64,000 nucleotides of DNA, taken from NCBI GenBank assembly GCA_017165825.1, contig CM029382.1, positions 24,219,586 to 24,283,585 of the forward strand, in the 5' to 3' direction. The stretch is from Hepsetus odoe (taxonomy: Eukaryota > Chordata > Actinopteri > Characiformes > Hepsetidae). Under the pieces are notes generated by a model, which worked only from the letters and a program-made list of their open reading frames with translations, was not told the DNA's origin and did no database searches. This document shows positions 12,068 to 22,515 of the stretch, one piece after another (the first letter of the stretch is position 1; the number at the start of each line of letters is the position of its first letter). A program made the translations under genes and the position numbers.

Positions 12068-12512
12068 CATGGACCAGTGTTGATTATGAAGGTTGACCAA
12101 TGTTAATCATGCATGTCAACCAAAGGTTGACCAAAGTTGATTGTGTAGACCAGTGCAACCAGTTTTGATCACATTTTCCAGTGTTGGATCTGTAGCTCTA
12201 TTGGCCGGTGTTGATCCCATATGTAGACCAGTCTTGATCATTTATTTTGATCAGTGTGATCTTGTAGATCTGTTAACCAGGATTGATCTTATATGTTAAC
12301 CAGTGTTAAACATGTAGGCCTGAGCCGACCAGTGTTGATCATGAGTGTTTACCAGTGTTGATGAATTTTGACCAATATTGATCATGTATTTTGATCAGTG
12401 GTGATCATTTGTGCCTATGTCAACCCGTGTTAATCAGTACTGATCGTACACGTTGATCGGTGTTGATCGTGTAGGCCTTTGTTGACCAGTTTTGGTCATG
12501 AAGGCCTGTGCA
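12068..12512. repeat. Degenerate GACCAGTGTTGATCATG tandem array
   Basis: The core GACCAGTGTTGATCATG, or close variants, recurs about every 20-40 bases (for example near 12071, 12210, 12300, 12336, 12352, 12466), separated by short spacers such as TGTAGGCC and ATGT. The copies are diverged, so the array is old. TGATCA and near-TGATCA palindromes are strongly over-represented as a result. Confidence 0.8.
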
Positions 12513-13439
12513 GACTGGATTCATAATAAAGTATCCCATCTGGGTATTAAACCATCAGCCCAAAAAATGGGCAATGCCCTAACAACTGTATAAGCTTCTA
12601 AGATCTCTCCAACGCCCCTGATGAAAAGTGATGAGGATTCTTGTGTGTGCTTGTGTTAAAGCCTTCAGTGTTTCTGGATTTCATTTCTCCTGCAGCGCCG
12701 TCAGCTGTAACGAACTCGCCCCGTTCCTCTCATTTAGCTGCACTGAGCATCTTTCAGGTGCACTGAACTTGATAACTGCAGCTTAATATTTCTTCCTAAT
12801 CTGCCCTCGGTAATGACATTCAATAAAACGCTCGGTTTTGATCAATTGGGGTTAACGAAATTGAAGCTCTGGAACGTATTGCGTTTCATTTCTAGTGATT
12901 ATTAATTTGATAGTATGCATATTCCTTCTTGCATCACCTCATTTGCATATAAAACTATTTCTGTCAACGCAACACTAAGATATCTTTTTGATTCATTTGC
13001 GGTATATTACTGCCTTCGCTTTACTATTATAAATCACGTAGACGTCATGTGCCAGTTGAAGCAGAAGCTCCATCAGAAATGCAGCGCAGCTTTATCCGAT
13101 TTGCTTTCAGCTGAAACACAACCATACCTCCAGGCATAACAGTCACTATTTATCAGTGTTACATAGAAACAGGCAGAGATTGGATTGACATATGAACTGC
13201 TCCGCGTCTGATTCATGACCCTGTCACCTGACATTCAAAATATTGGGTGTTTGAGTGGAGTTGCTGGATACCTGAAGAATGTTTTGTTACCTGTAATATA
13301 ACCTTTTTATCACTGTGATCACCTCTACATCTGAATGCCAAAGTATGTGCAACCTGTTGGATGTCCCATTCCAAAACCAAGGGCGTAATATTAAGACAGT
13401 CTTCGTTCTTCTGAGGAGGCCCAATCTTTCAAAAGAGCA
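12513..13439. promoter_or_regulatory. Non-coding, with a CNE-like stretch at about 12650-12975
   Basis: The inner stretch has balanced composition and no repeat signature. It carries homeodomain- and POU-like words (ATTATTAATTTGATAG near 12899, ATTTGCATATAAAA near 12939, GCATATTCC) and E-box-like CAGCTG near 12706. It reads like a vertebrate enhancer rather than decayed repeat. This is inference; alignment to other fish would decide. The rest of the interval shows nothing. Confidence 0.28.
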
Positions 13440-13765
13440 CTGGTTCTGTTTGGTGGCAGATGTTTGTAGTACTGGTTGATGGTTCTGTATGGCATTACCA
13501 GTTGTTGGTTGGTGGTGCTTTATGGAGGTGGAGTAGTTGGTTTGGTATGGTGGTAGCAGTTTTGGATGGAGATGGTCCACACCAGTTTTGTTTGGCGTTG
13601 ATAGGTCTGTATCCCATTGGCAGTGGTTCGGTATGGTGTGTATAGTTCTTGGTTCTGCACTAGGAGCTGAGGTTCTGTAGCTCATCTTGCTAACTGGTTC
13701 TGTTTGGCATTAGTGGTTGGTGGCTCTATATGCCATTAAAAGTTTCTGGGTCTGGATGGCTTTAG
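13440..13765. repeat. Degenerate minisatellite, left part
   Basis: Variants of GGTTCTGTATGGCATTAGTG followed by GTTGGT recur at roughly 27-60 base spacing (for example near 13441, 13483, 13624, 13697). The same motif continues at 14350-14672 on the far side of a LINE/SINE block, so this was one array before insertion. Open frames on both strands here (13287-13685, 13460-13645) are repeat artefacts. Confidence 0.7.
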
Positions 13766-14139
13766 TGCAAATTAAGATGCTGAGTTTTTCATTGGGTGTG
13801 ACAAGGATGGACAGGATTAGAAATGAGTATATTAGAGGGACAGATCAGGTCTGACGTTTTGGAGACAAAGTTAGAGAAGCTAGGTAGCATTGGTTTGGAC
13901 GTGTCCAGAAGAGAGAGGAGGATTATATCAGGAGAAGGATGTTGAAGATAGAGCTTCCAGGAAAGAGGAGAATAGGAAGGCCAAAAGGAGGTTTATGGAC
14001 GTGATGAGAGAGACATGCAGATGTTTGGTTTGAAGGAGGAAGATGCAGAACACAGGAAGAAATGGAAATGGTTGATCCATTGTTGTGACCCCTAATGGGA
14101 ACAGCTAGAAGAAGAAGAAGAAGAAGAAGAAGAAGAAGG
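13766..14139 (+). mobile_element. LINE 3' end (non-LTR reverse transcriptase C-terminus)
   Basis: Translation, with breaks, gives the ending typical of an abundant teleost non-LTR element: LGVTRMDRIRNEYIRG, then WFGRVQKR-like, a RRMLKIELPGKRR-like stretch and GRPK, then GTGACCCCTAATGGGAACAG and a (GAA)n tail at 14109-14138. The 5' part is missing, as is usual after truncated target-primed insertion. The ending resembles RTE-like elements, but I do not assign a clade firmly. Other copies lie at 25967-26518, 49213-49660 and 60500-60694. Confidence 0.8.
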
Positions 14140-14348
14140 CGGGTGGCGGTGGTCTAGTGGTAGGGTATTTGCCTACAGACCTATGGCTCAAGAGGTCCCA
14201 GGTTCAAATTCTACCTCTGGCACTACCACCACTGGGTCCCTGAGCAAGACTCTACCTTGTGTGTCTCCAGGGGGGACTGGAATGGAAGTTGCTCTGGATA
14301 AGAGTGTCTGCTAAATGCCGCAAATTTAGCAGACACTATATAAATGTA
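14140..14348 (+). mobile_element. tRNA-derived SINE, family A
   Basis: Head with A-box-like TGGTCTAGTGGTAGGGTA and B-box-like AGGTTCAAATTC, then CACTACCACCACTGGGTCCC, GAGCAAGACTC, GTGTCTCCAGGGGGGACTG and GCTCTGGATAAGAGTGTCTG. It sits directly behind the LINE's GAA tail. The 3' end folds back on itself as a perfect 14-bp inverted repeat (14303-14316 with 14324-14337). I recall the CTCTGGATAAGAGCGTCTGC tail as widespread in teleost SINEs and possibly shared with a partner LINE. Confidence 0.9.
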
Positions 14349-14349
14349 A

Positions 14350-14672
14350 AAATAGGAAGAAACTCTTAGAGCATTTAGTGGTTCTGGTGGTATGGTATGG
14401 TACAGTGGATGGTGCTTCTGATTGGCCTTAGTGGTTGTTGATCCTATACGGAATTTATGATTGGCTGGTTCTCTGTAGTATTAACAGTCGGTGGCTCAGT
14501 TTGGCACAGTGTTTGGATGTGTTTGCACTAGTGACTGGTGGTTCTGTGATGTGAAACTGTCAGCAATCTGTGGTTCAGTGTTCCCTAAGCCACTAAGGCT
14601 TCTATATGGTGTTTCTGTTTTTTGGTTCTGTATGGCATTAGTGGTTCTGTGTGGTGTATCAACATGTTTAAG
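14350..14672. repeat. Degenerate minisatellite, right part
   Basis: Continuation of the array at 13440-13765. GGTTCTG...TATGGCATTAGTGG-type units recur, clearest at 14633-14655 and near 14371. The open frame 14491-14679 is an artefact of the repeat. Confidence 0.65.
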
Positions 14673-16030
14673 CTCTTAATGGCTGCAATATAGAACAGCA
14701 ACTGGCAGTGAGAAGAAACCAAGCAAGTACATTATTCCTTGTGTCAAAACCTCAACAACGATCTTCCAGCTGAAGAAAGTAACCAGCTTAGGAGTAACAA
14801 CCGCAAGCTTTACACTCCTGTATGCACATTTCAGAGTGGACCCTTCGGCCTCTGTGGGTTCTTTGTTTTCTCCTCAAATGCATGTGGGTAATTTGTGGTC
14901 TGGTTGCTGCGCCTGACTTGGTTTGATGTTCCGAGACTGATGTACGCGTCGGTTGATTTTGCTTTGATGTGAATAAGGTGTGTTATTTGAGTCTCTTTTA
15001 CTGCTTTCTGTGTTCATGATGCAACTCTGAAAGCATCGTCAGATCTTCGCTTCCGTACTGCGAAAGGCAGGAGGAAAACCCTGTTCTGAGACGTTACTCT
15101 CAGCTCTCAGCTTATAGCCAGTCAAATTGCTTGGTAGGAAAATGTCTGATTAAAAAAGAGCCCAAGGTGGAACACACACCAAGCTCTTCTTCTTATTTCT
15201 ATTTGATTTTCAGCTTGTTTTATTGTCCTTGTTTGCTTCCAGTGTAGAACCCTTACTCTTTTGACAAATCCTTGATCACAGCATTTCTGCTTCAATCTCT
15301 GGCTTCAAAGAATCACAAATGGAAGAAGAACCAGCTCCCTGCTGGTTGAAAAGGGTTATCAGTGGTTTCTCCTCTTTGTTGATCTTGATTCTTCTTATAA
15401 AAACATTTGAAGAACTGTTGTTGGATTGCTTTGGTTTGGTTTTACTTTGCCTATTTGATTGGCATGAAATCTGATAAAAACAATTGGTTACCTGGTTTAC
15501 ATTTCCCGGGACACGTTTAACACCCTCCAGAAGAACTGTGCAGGTTGATCTTGGCCCTGGTCATTATTTCATATTTTGCATTTATTGCTCATTACTATTA
15601 AAATGTGGCCCTGGATAGGACTCAATGTCTTGAATAAGTCAGACTTATTTATCAGACAAAAAACATTTATCAGGTCTTCACGTCTTCACTTCCTACTCTT
15701 GTTAAGGAGGGATGAAGCTCTTGGATAGCTTGGTTCAGGCTTGGGACTCACCAGAGTTCACCAAATCAACCTAGTCATACCAAGGGTCGAATAAAACAGA
15801 CTAAAGGTTTGTGAAAGCATCCTCAGAACTTCTCTTTTTGAGTCCTGCTTCCTTTCACTACTCCTCATCTTTTTATCCATGAACTTCTATAAAGCAGCTT
15901 TGTGGGGCACTTTGTGAAAAATGCCCTACAAATATATTTACCCCTAAATAGCAAAATTTCATTTTGTTGTAGTTATTTAAACTGATTTGTTTGAACTAAA
16001 TAGGCAGAGCTTCTGATTTATAACACAATG
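14673..16030. other. Non-coding, no recognised element
   Basis: Mixed composition, with no repeat family, exon or RNA gene that I can support. No open frame of 60 codons or more lies here. Confidence 0.5.
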
Positions 16031-16178
16031 GGTCAGCGGTGGCCTAGTGGTTGCCCTGAGGTACCCTTGAGCAAGGTACTGTCCCCATCACTTCTCCATG
16101 CAGCACATGAGTTAAATCCTGTGTGTTGTGCCATGTTGGGGCACAATGAAAGTTGTGACTTTCACTTTCACTTCATAA
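16031..16178 (+). mobile_element. tRNA-derived SINE, family B, internally deleted
   Basis: The head GGTGGCCTAGTGGTT runs straight into CCTGAGGTACCCTTGAGCAA, so about 60 bases including the B box are missing. The CATCACTTCTCC block and the tail ending TGTGACTTTCACTTTCACTTC are intact. The deletion would remove the internal Pol III promoter. The tail abuts the Tc1 relic that follows. The open frame 16028-16219 is not a gene. Confidence 0.8.
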
Positions 16179-17302
16179 CCTTAAAGGCGTGTCAGGGATT
16201 TAAAAAGATCTCAAAATAATTTGCAATCAGCTGTTCCACTGTCCAGAAAAAGGTCTGCCAATGGTCTTCCAAAACAACTGCCAAGATGCCCAGGTCTGGC
16301 CGTCCAAGCAAGTTCACCCAGAGAGCAGACTGCAAGTTTTTCAAAAGTCTCCAAATACCTAAAATATCATCATGGGACCTCCAGCAGGCTCTTGCTACTG
16401 TTGATGTTAAAGCATCTCTACAACCAGAAAGAGACTGAACTTCATGGGAGGAAACCTTCACTCTCTCAGAGAAACATCAAGGTCAGGCTGAGGTTTGCCA
16501 GAGAGAACATAGACAAAGACCAGGACTTCTAGAATAATGTTCTTTGGACAGATGAGTTAAAAACTGAATCATTTGGACACCAGAACAGAGGACACGTCTG
16601 CCGTAAACCAAATACAGCATTCCAGGAAAAGAACCTCATACCAACTGTGAAGCATGGAGGTGGAAGTGTCATGGTTTGGAGATGTTTTGCTGCAGCAGGA
16701 CCTGGCCACTTTACCATTATAGACTCCACCATGAATTCTGCCGTGTATTAGAGGAACATGTGAGACCATCTGTAGGAACATTAAAGCTGAAGCGGTACTG
16801 GACCCTGCAACACAACAATGACCCAAAACTTACCAGTAACTCCACCAAGGACTGGCTGAACACTAAGAAATGAAAAGTCCTAGAGTTGCCGAGTCAAAGC
16901 CCAGATCTTAATCCCATTGAGATGCTGTGGGGTGACTTGAAACGGTCTGTACAGGAAGAAACCCCTCAAACATCTCACAGCTTAAAGAATTCTGCAGTGA
17001 GGAGTGGATCAAACGTTCCTCAGACGGATGTCAGAGACTGGTTGCAAGAAGCGTCTCGCTCTGAATATCTCAGCCAAAGGAGGACACCAGCTATTAGCGT
17101 GTCCTAACTTTCCCCTCAGTTAGAAATCGCATTTCTTTTGATATCATTTGTTCAATGAATAAATCAAGGCTCATTTTTGCTGTTTACCTGCAATTAAATC
17201 ACTTTTTTTTCCTCCAGAAATAAACATCAACATCAGTGTGAGAACATTCTTAGTAAAGAACTGAATATTTAATGGTGTGTCCAATTTTTTTAACAACTAT
17301 AA
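16179..17302 (+). pseudogene. Tc1/mariner transposase pseudogene and 3' end
   Basis: A cut-and-paste transposase of the DD34E type, now broken. In order: a helix-turn-helix remnant (KKISK, then PRSGRPSKF-like, about 16200-16315), RLRFARENIDKDQDF (16487-16529), WTDE with the first catalytic Asp at 16551-16553, the GGGSVMVW block (16650-16680), then, after a frameshift near 16750, EEHVRPSV, QHNNDPKL, SQSPDLNPIEMLWGDLK (Glu at 16919-16921). The second catalytic Asp, first residue after His in HDND, is Asn here (16814-16816). There are stops at 16530, 16748 and 16871, and a further frameshift near 16965. The 3' non-coding part ends in GGTGTGTCCAATTTTTTT (17274-17291), like a Tc1 inverted terminal repeat. 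The 5' repeat is not seen. Family length is about 340 residues; about 300 are represented. Confidence 0.92.
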
Positions 17303-18899
17303 ATATATATATAATTAAAAAGCCCTTCTGGAAGTAGCTGTCATCCAACTTTTTCAGACGTTAGGCATAAAAATGTGCCAAAATTCAAATAGACTTTTAT
17401 CCCATATCAGCTTTCTGGATTTTTTTATATTGACATGCCTTCCCTTATTTTTCAAGGGCTATCTCCATCCCTCTCTCTTTTTCCTCCAGTTATAAATAAC
17501 CCTGCAGATTGCATTAACATAAGGCTCATTTGTTAAACGAATTGGACGAGCCTGCTTCATGTCTTCCGTTCATTTCTTGGTGGAAAACTGCTTCTTGGAC
17601 TGCTTTTGCTTTCTCCACTGTGGCACAATCCATCAAAGCAGGCATGAGCTATGGCATTGCGGCTGGAGCACATAGTCATTTACTCCGTTAGTGACTCGTT
17701 CACTTTTGAAAAAAACTATGTATAAAAAAAGAATTTTCTGAGTACTTCTATAATTACATTTCAGAAGCAAAGGATGCTATATCTATACACATATGTATGT
17801 TGGAAAAAAAACAACATCAGGACATGAGGACAAACCACTGATAAAAGCCAAGACAGGGAAACAGCATGAATGGTCTCAAATGTCAGTGTTGATTCAGTTG
17901 AGCTTGTACCTTTCAGCTTTTGGTCTTTTTCACTTTTTTGTAATGCTTTAGGGGGTTAGCATTCTAGATAAAAAAATCCATGAAATAGATATTTATGAAT
18001 CAATAATTTTTTGAGAACATTCATGATGTTTCCCAGGTAAATGAGAAAAAAAACATAAGCTGAAATCAATGTATGAATTTCCTTTAGATTGCTTTAGATT
18101 TAGAAATACTAAAGGCATCATACAATCTTACATTTTTCCAAAATACAATTTGATATATTTTCTTTTTTAACAAACTTACAACAAAAGTACACAAATTTCC
18201 AAATAGTGCAGTAAATTAGACAAACACAAGACATGTTTCATTACATTAAAACCGAAACCTAAAAAAACAAACTACTAAGTTTTAAATGCACTAAAATCTG
18301 AAACTGTCTCTATGAACATCACGTTCTCTTTCAATTTCCAGTTCATGAGATATTTAAATGTTTACAAAACCATTGTACCTTTGTCCCAAAGTCCTTTCAG
18401 GTCTTCGTATGCAAGACAGACTAATGGCGCATGCCATAATGCAGAAGAATTTAGGTTCGTTACATCAGTTCTGGTTGCACTTTTCATGTAGGATGTTTGA
18501 AAACCTGTTTGCACAGCAGAAATATCATCGTAAAAAAGACCTTTTAAAAGTGAGGGCCACTAATGGAGACGAGTCCTTGTGCTGTGAATCAGCCTCTTTG
18601 TAGCTGGGATAAATAGCTTGGAGGCACAATTTACTCAGAGCTAATCAGCCTGTGGTATTTCAGCTCGTTTCTTCAATTCTGATGCAGTTGTGCGTCAGTC
18701 ACAGGGGTTGTAGAGTTGTGTATTTAACCCGTGTGGAACTGAAGTCAGTAAAATAAAAATAAAAAAAGTTTTTCATTTCCATGTATACTGGTTCAAAATC
18801 CACAAACTGCATTGAGCTCGTTCATTCGTGTTAACCGATTATTTTTTAAATAATTTAATATCTTATTCCAGTCGTTTTTACCATCTTTCTCAGAACTCA
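17303..18899. other. Non-coding, with a CNE-like stretch at about 17490-17700
   Basis: Around 17490-17700 the composition is balanced, with TTATAAATAACCC, GCATTAACATAAG and TTTGTTAAACGAATT words and no repeat signature; this is a weak enhancer candidate. The remainder is AT-rich with A-runs. The frame 18358-18603 (81 residues) has no recognised domain. Confidence 0.4.
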
Positions 18900-18985
18900 A
18901 TGTACCGAATGTACTGAATGTATCGTCTATTGTTCTGTCTGTTGTCGTCTGCACTTGTTTGTTTGTCTTATGTCGTTTTATGGTC
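18900..18985 (+). mobile_element. LINE 3'-UTR fragment
   Basis: GAATGTACTGAATGTATCG, then CTGTTGTCGTCTGCACTTG, TTTGTTTGTCTTATGTCG closely match the minus-strand LINE end at 31600-31690 in this window. Both lie just downstream of where the reverse transcriptase of that family ends. Only about 85 bases remain here. Confidence 0.65.
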
Positions 18986-20106
18986 AGGATCATTCACAGC
19001 TGTAGCTTGCAGCTGAATTTAGTGGTAGTGACTTTGTTTAGGGGTGGGCAGCATAGCGGAGATCCACGGTGCTTGAACTGGACTGGGAGGATAACCCTGA
19101 TTAGATGATCAAGCCAGACAGCACAATATATCCTCCAGACAGGAGGGTCATTGTCCATCTCAGATAAAAATGATGAATTTTTGAGGAAAATATATACTTC
19201 TTCTATTCCCAGTGTCAATGAGTGTTATTCGAAGCCTATGATCATAGGCCATATGCAGACGGATGAAGTTTGCTCTGATTGGTGGGCTGAAGAGACATTC
19301 ATGGCCAGAGATACTGTTGTCCATCCCATGGGAGAGGATTCTGGCAGGGTGGACATTTAGAGGAACCTCTAATTGGTTTAGATGGGAATTCTTTGGTCGC
19401 TCCAGTGATGCTGTGCCAAAGGCCCAGGAAAATTCATACTTTTTTGCTTGACTTCTTCACTGCCAGTTGAACTCAGATAGCAAAAAAGTATTCTATATGG
19501 CACCAAAATAAGGTATTTTGCAACAATAGCATTCTCAAACCCTTGTTCTACCAGCCTCCTGGTGGAAGTTCTAGGAAATAGACTCATGAAATATTTTATT
19601 TATTGATATTATCCTTTATTTTGATGCAAAAATAACATTCAGTTGTTTTTTACTTTTTAAAAAATCCATTTTAAATTGAGGGACCAGATCAGTGCATATT
19701 ATGGCGACAATGAAACCACAGTCTGCTGCTTCTTCTTCACCCCAGCAAGCAATCATGGGACTGCTTGGTTCTGTGGGTACTTTAAGGTAGTGCTCTCCAA
19801 TATGAGCTAGAAAGACTTCAGTGCAGCGGGAATTAATTGTTGAGGAGTTCTTCAAGTTGCAAAAGACTGTAGAATGAAGGTTTTTGACGTTAGCATCCCA
19901 CCTGGGGAATCCTCCCTTCAGGGAAGTCCCGGTGGAACTGAGCAGTTCCATGGTTAGAGCAGCTGCTTAAAGTTTTCTCCTGTTCCTGAGAGCACGAAGA
20001 CGCTGAAGTTGTCTGGGGTTTAACATTAGAAAGGTCATCTTTCCTTGGAGTCAAGTGAACTAGACCTTGGATCTTCAAATCAGGCCTTTGAGTTTCCTCA
20101 AACACA

Positions 20107-20144
20107 CACCTGGTTCATCTCAAACAGGTGAGATGAACCAGGTG
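20107..20144. repeat. Perfect 16-bp inverted repeat (hairpin)
   Basis: CACCTGGTTCATCTCA (20107-20122) and TGAGATGAACCAGGTG (20129-20144) are exact reverse complements separated by AACAGG. The match stops abruptly on the outside. No T-run follows, so a Pol III terminator role is not supported. Confidence 0.95.
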
Positions 20145-21904
20145 AGCAGGGATATCACCAACCTGTGCCATCTGGGAGCAGAACTGGGTGACCCTGAAAT
20201 AATTCATCCTGCCTGGAACCGTGGTTCTAAGACTGGATCAGACCGGTTAATGGAGTTCTCTTTGCCCTGAGACTGGATTAGCTGAGTTAATGCAGGTCAA
20301 CCCAAGGTTGGCAATAGGAATTAGAGTAATCAGATGCATGAAAGCAAGTCCCTGGAGCAAAGCTCCTGATGAGAGGAAGAGGAGAATCAATCAAAGCCTG
20401 AAGGACAGCAAGGCAGGGAGGCCTGCTTTGCATTAACCTTTATTGGTAACTAAACTTTTGTCCAATAAAAGTGAGATTATGGATCGATTTTTCCTAGAGC
20501 ATCCTAGCAGACATGACCAATCAGGTGGAGTACTTTTGAGTTTACATTAAGGATCAGATGTATTGTCTTTCTGGGTCATATTCTCAAAAGAAAACCCGAC
20601 TATTTACGTGCATCCAGATTTCCACTGGCCTACTCTGGAAGAGAAACAGCAGGTGTCCTCCTTGCATGGCCCTGATGTGTCAGCATCCAATCAACCCCTC
20701 CTTTCTCCACTGCCATCTCTCGCTTTGCTGATATTCCTTTTCCTCCCATTGCCTTTTCCTTTCCTCTCTTCTCTGCCCTCCTGCCCTGACTCTGTAAAAC
20801 AAGTGGGACAGTGACCCAGCAGAACTCAGCTCATGCATACGGGTTTCCTGTTGCTGCCCTTTTATCTGAACGGGCTTTATCGTGCTGTCAGATTCTGTCC
20901 GTGCTCTCCGTCCCGGGAGACTGGTTGTTATGTGCCTCGCCAACTCGTGCGCTCACGTTCACAGCCAACTTACGTCCCGGAGGCTAGACGTGCCGAGATC
21001 TCCATCTCTTCTAGACACTTTTACTGCTGCTTGAGAGCCAATTTTCTCTCATTTCTGAGGCTTGACTTTTGAGAAGTAACCCTGACTCTAATGCGTCTTC
21101 TCTGGACCTTCAATCCAGTTTCCAGACCTGGACTTTCTAACCGGAATTTACCTGACACAAAATTTAGGGCCCCAAACTGGACTAGAGGTGCAGAGGAGCC
21201 CCTTCCTTTAGTTCCTAAAGCCTGTTGTCAATATGAGCTTATTCCAGTTTTCCAAATTTATGGATGTTTCCAAAAAATGGAGTTCTGGAAAGACCTTCCA
21301 GAGAGCTTTTGTAGGAATGTGTGCCCATTCAAGCAAAAGCCCTTGCTTGAAGTTGACGTTCCATTTCACCTGCTGGTCTTCAGTTAGATTGAGCTCCTGG
21401 CTTCACACAAAACTCATCAAACATCTTTATTCCTCACCTTGAACACAAGAACAGTTTGCATCAACTTTATTTGGGAAGGGTGACTGGCTGATATTTTTGG
21501 TAATCAGCTTCAAATCAAAGCTTCTCTTGGAGGTTCTACATATCACGACTTAAAATATAGCTTTAGTGTTACCACCTGAGTAAATAAATCAAGATATCGA
21601 TGGATAATCATAATTGTGTCCTATTTTTTTGCAATTATCCAGAATTTTTAATGCGCCAGTCAAAACTCTATACTTAAATGCTTGACAATGATTTAAACAG
21701 CCTGTTACGAAACTTCAATAAAACCTAAATAAAAAGAAAGGCAGTGAATTAACACTCTTTAGAAAGAAATCCTGGCTTTCACCAACCCATGTAACTCACC
21801 TCACCTTCCATCAAAATTCAATCCATCTTCCAGTCCTTGAACCAGAAACCTCCTGTAGCCTCATGAGAGCCCTTATTTACGGCCCAGATCATTTGACCAA
21901 ATTG

Positions 21905-21932
21905 TGTATACATATATATATATATATATATA
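21905..21932. repeat. (TA)n microsatellite
   Basis: ATACATATATATATATAT run in AT-rich DNA just downstream of featureless sequence. Self-complementary and likely variable in length. Confidence 0.9.
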
Positions 21933-22399
21933 AATAACGTTATTTATTTATTTTTATTTTTTTTTGCACAGTCAAATCTTTTTATAAGAAAGAGGCATAA
22001 AAAACACAAGGCACTCGTAAAACAAGCCTCGTGGAAGTGCGTTAGCCGTCTGCAAACTCAGACTAATACCTTCAGGTGCTGGGAAATTGTGTTGACGTAG
22101 GGGATCAATTCATGCTCTGTGGGTTTGCAGACCTTGCAATTGAATTCAAACCGAAGTGTTTGATGCATTAGAGGAGGATTGTGGCTACTTTCCTCTATTG
22201 ATTTGGATCTGTTCCTGTATTGATCGGCTGTGTGGATGATTGGAGTGGGCTGGCACAAGGGAGGCTTTCTCTCGCTGGCATTTGGCCCAGTGCTTCTTCT
22301 TGTCATGTGGGTTAAAACACAGCAAATATGGAAAAGTAAATCTGAGGCTGATAGTAGTTGCATTTCTTTTTGGTAACAGTTTGGATGTTGGAATTTTGC

Positions 22400-22515
22400 A
22401 TGACACAGTTGGCAGCACTGTCACCTCAAAGTTTGCTCTCGGCCCTTCTGTGAGGAGTGGACATGTTGTCCCCATGTCTGAGAGTGTTTGCTCCGGAAGC
22501 CCCCTCCAAGCGTCT
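22400..22515 (+). mobile_element. Degraded DANA-like teleost SINE
   Basis: GGCAGCACTGTCACCTCAAA, then a spoiled B box region, TGTGAGGAGTGGACATGTTG, CCCCATGTCTGAGAGTGTTT and CTCCGGAAGCC follow, in order, the well-known fish repeat with GCGGTGTCACCTCACAGC and GTGGAGTTTGCATGTTCTCC. The copy is strongly diverged. A better preserved head lies at 56168-56275 and the middle part at 60372-60500. Confidence 0.6.

Larger units (their letters stand above)
18986..22399. other. Non-coding, mostly featureless
   Basis: Holds a perfect hairpin at 20107-20144 (own entry), a pyrimidine-rich run at 20695-20780 and a (TA)n tract at 21905-21932. Many short overlapping frames exist on both strands (up to 111 residues, 19616-19951 minus), none with a recognisable domain. 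The stretch 20600-21080 is richer in GC than its surroundings. I see no exon. Confidence 0.45.

Noticed and set aside
20833..21072. Possible exon in the GC-richer stretch
   Set aside because: The peptide has no recognisable similarity, and neighbouring frames on both strands overlap it equally.
22058..22475. Two overlapping minus-strand frames of about 100 codons
   Set aside because: They are on the strand opposite a DANA-like SINE remnant and have no domain.
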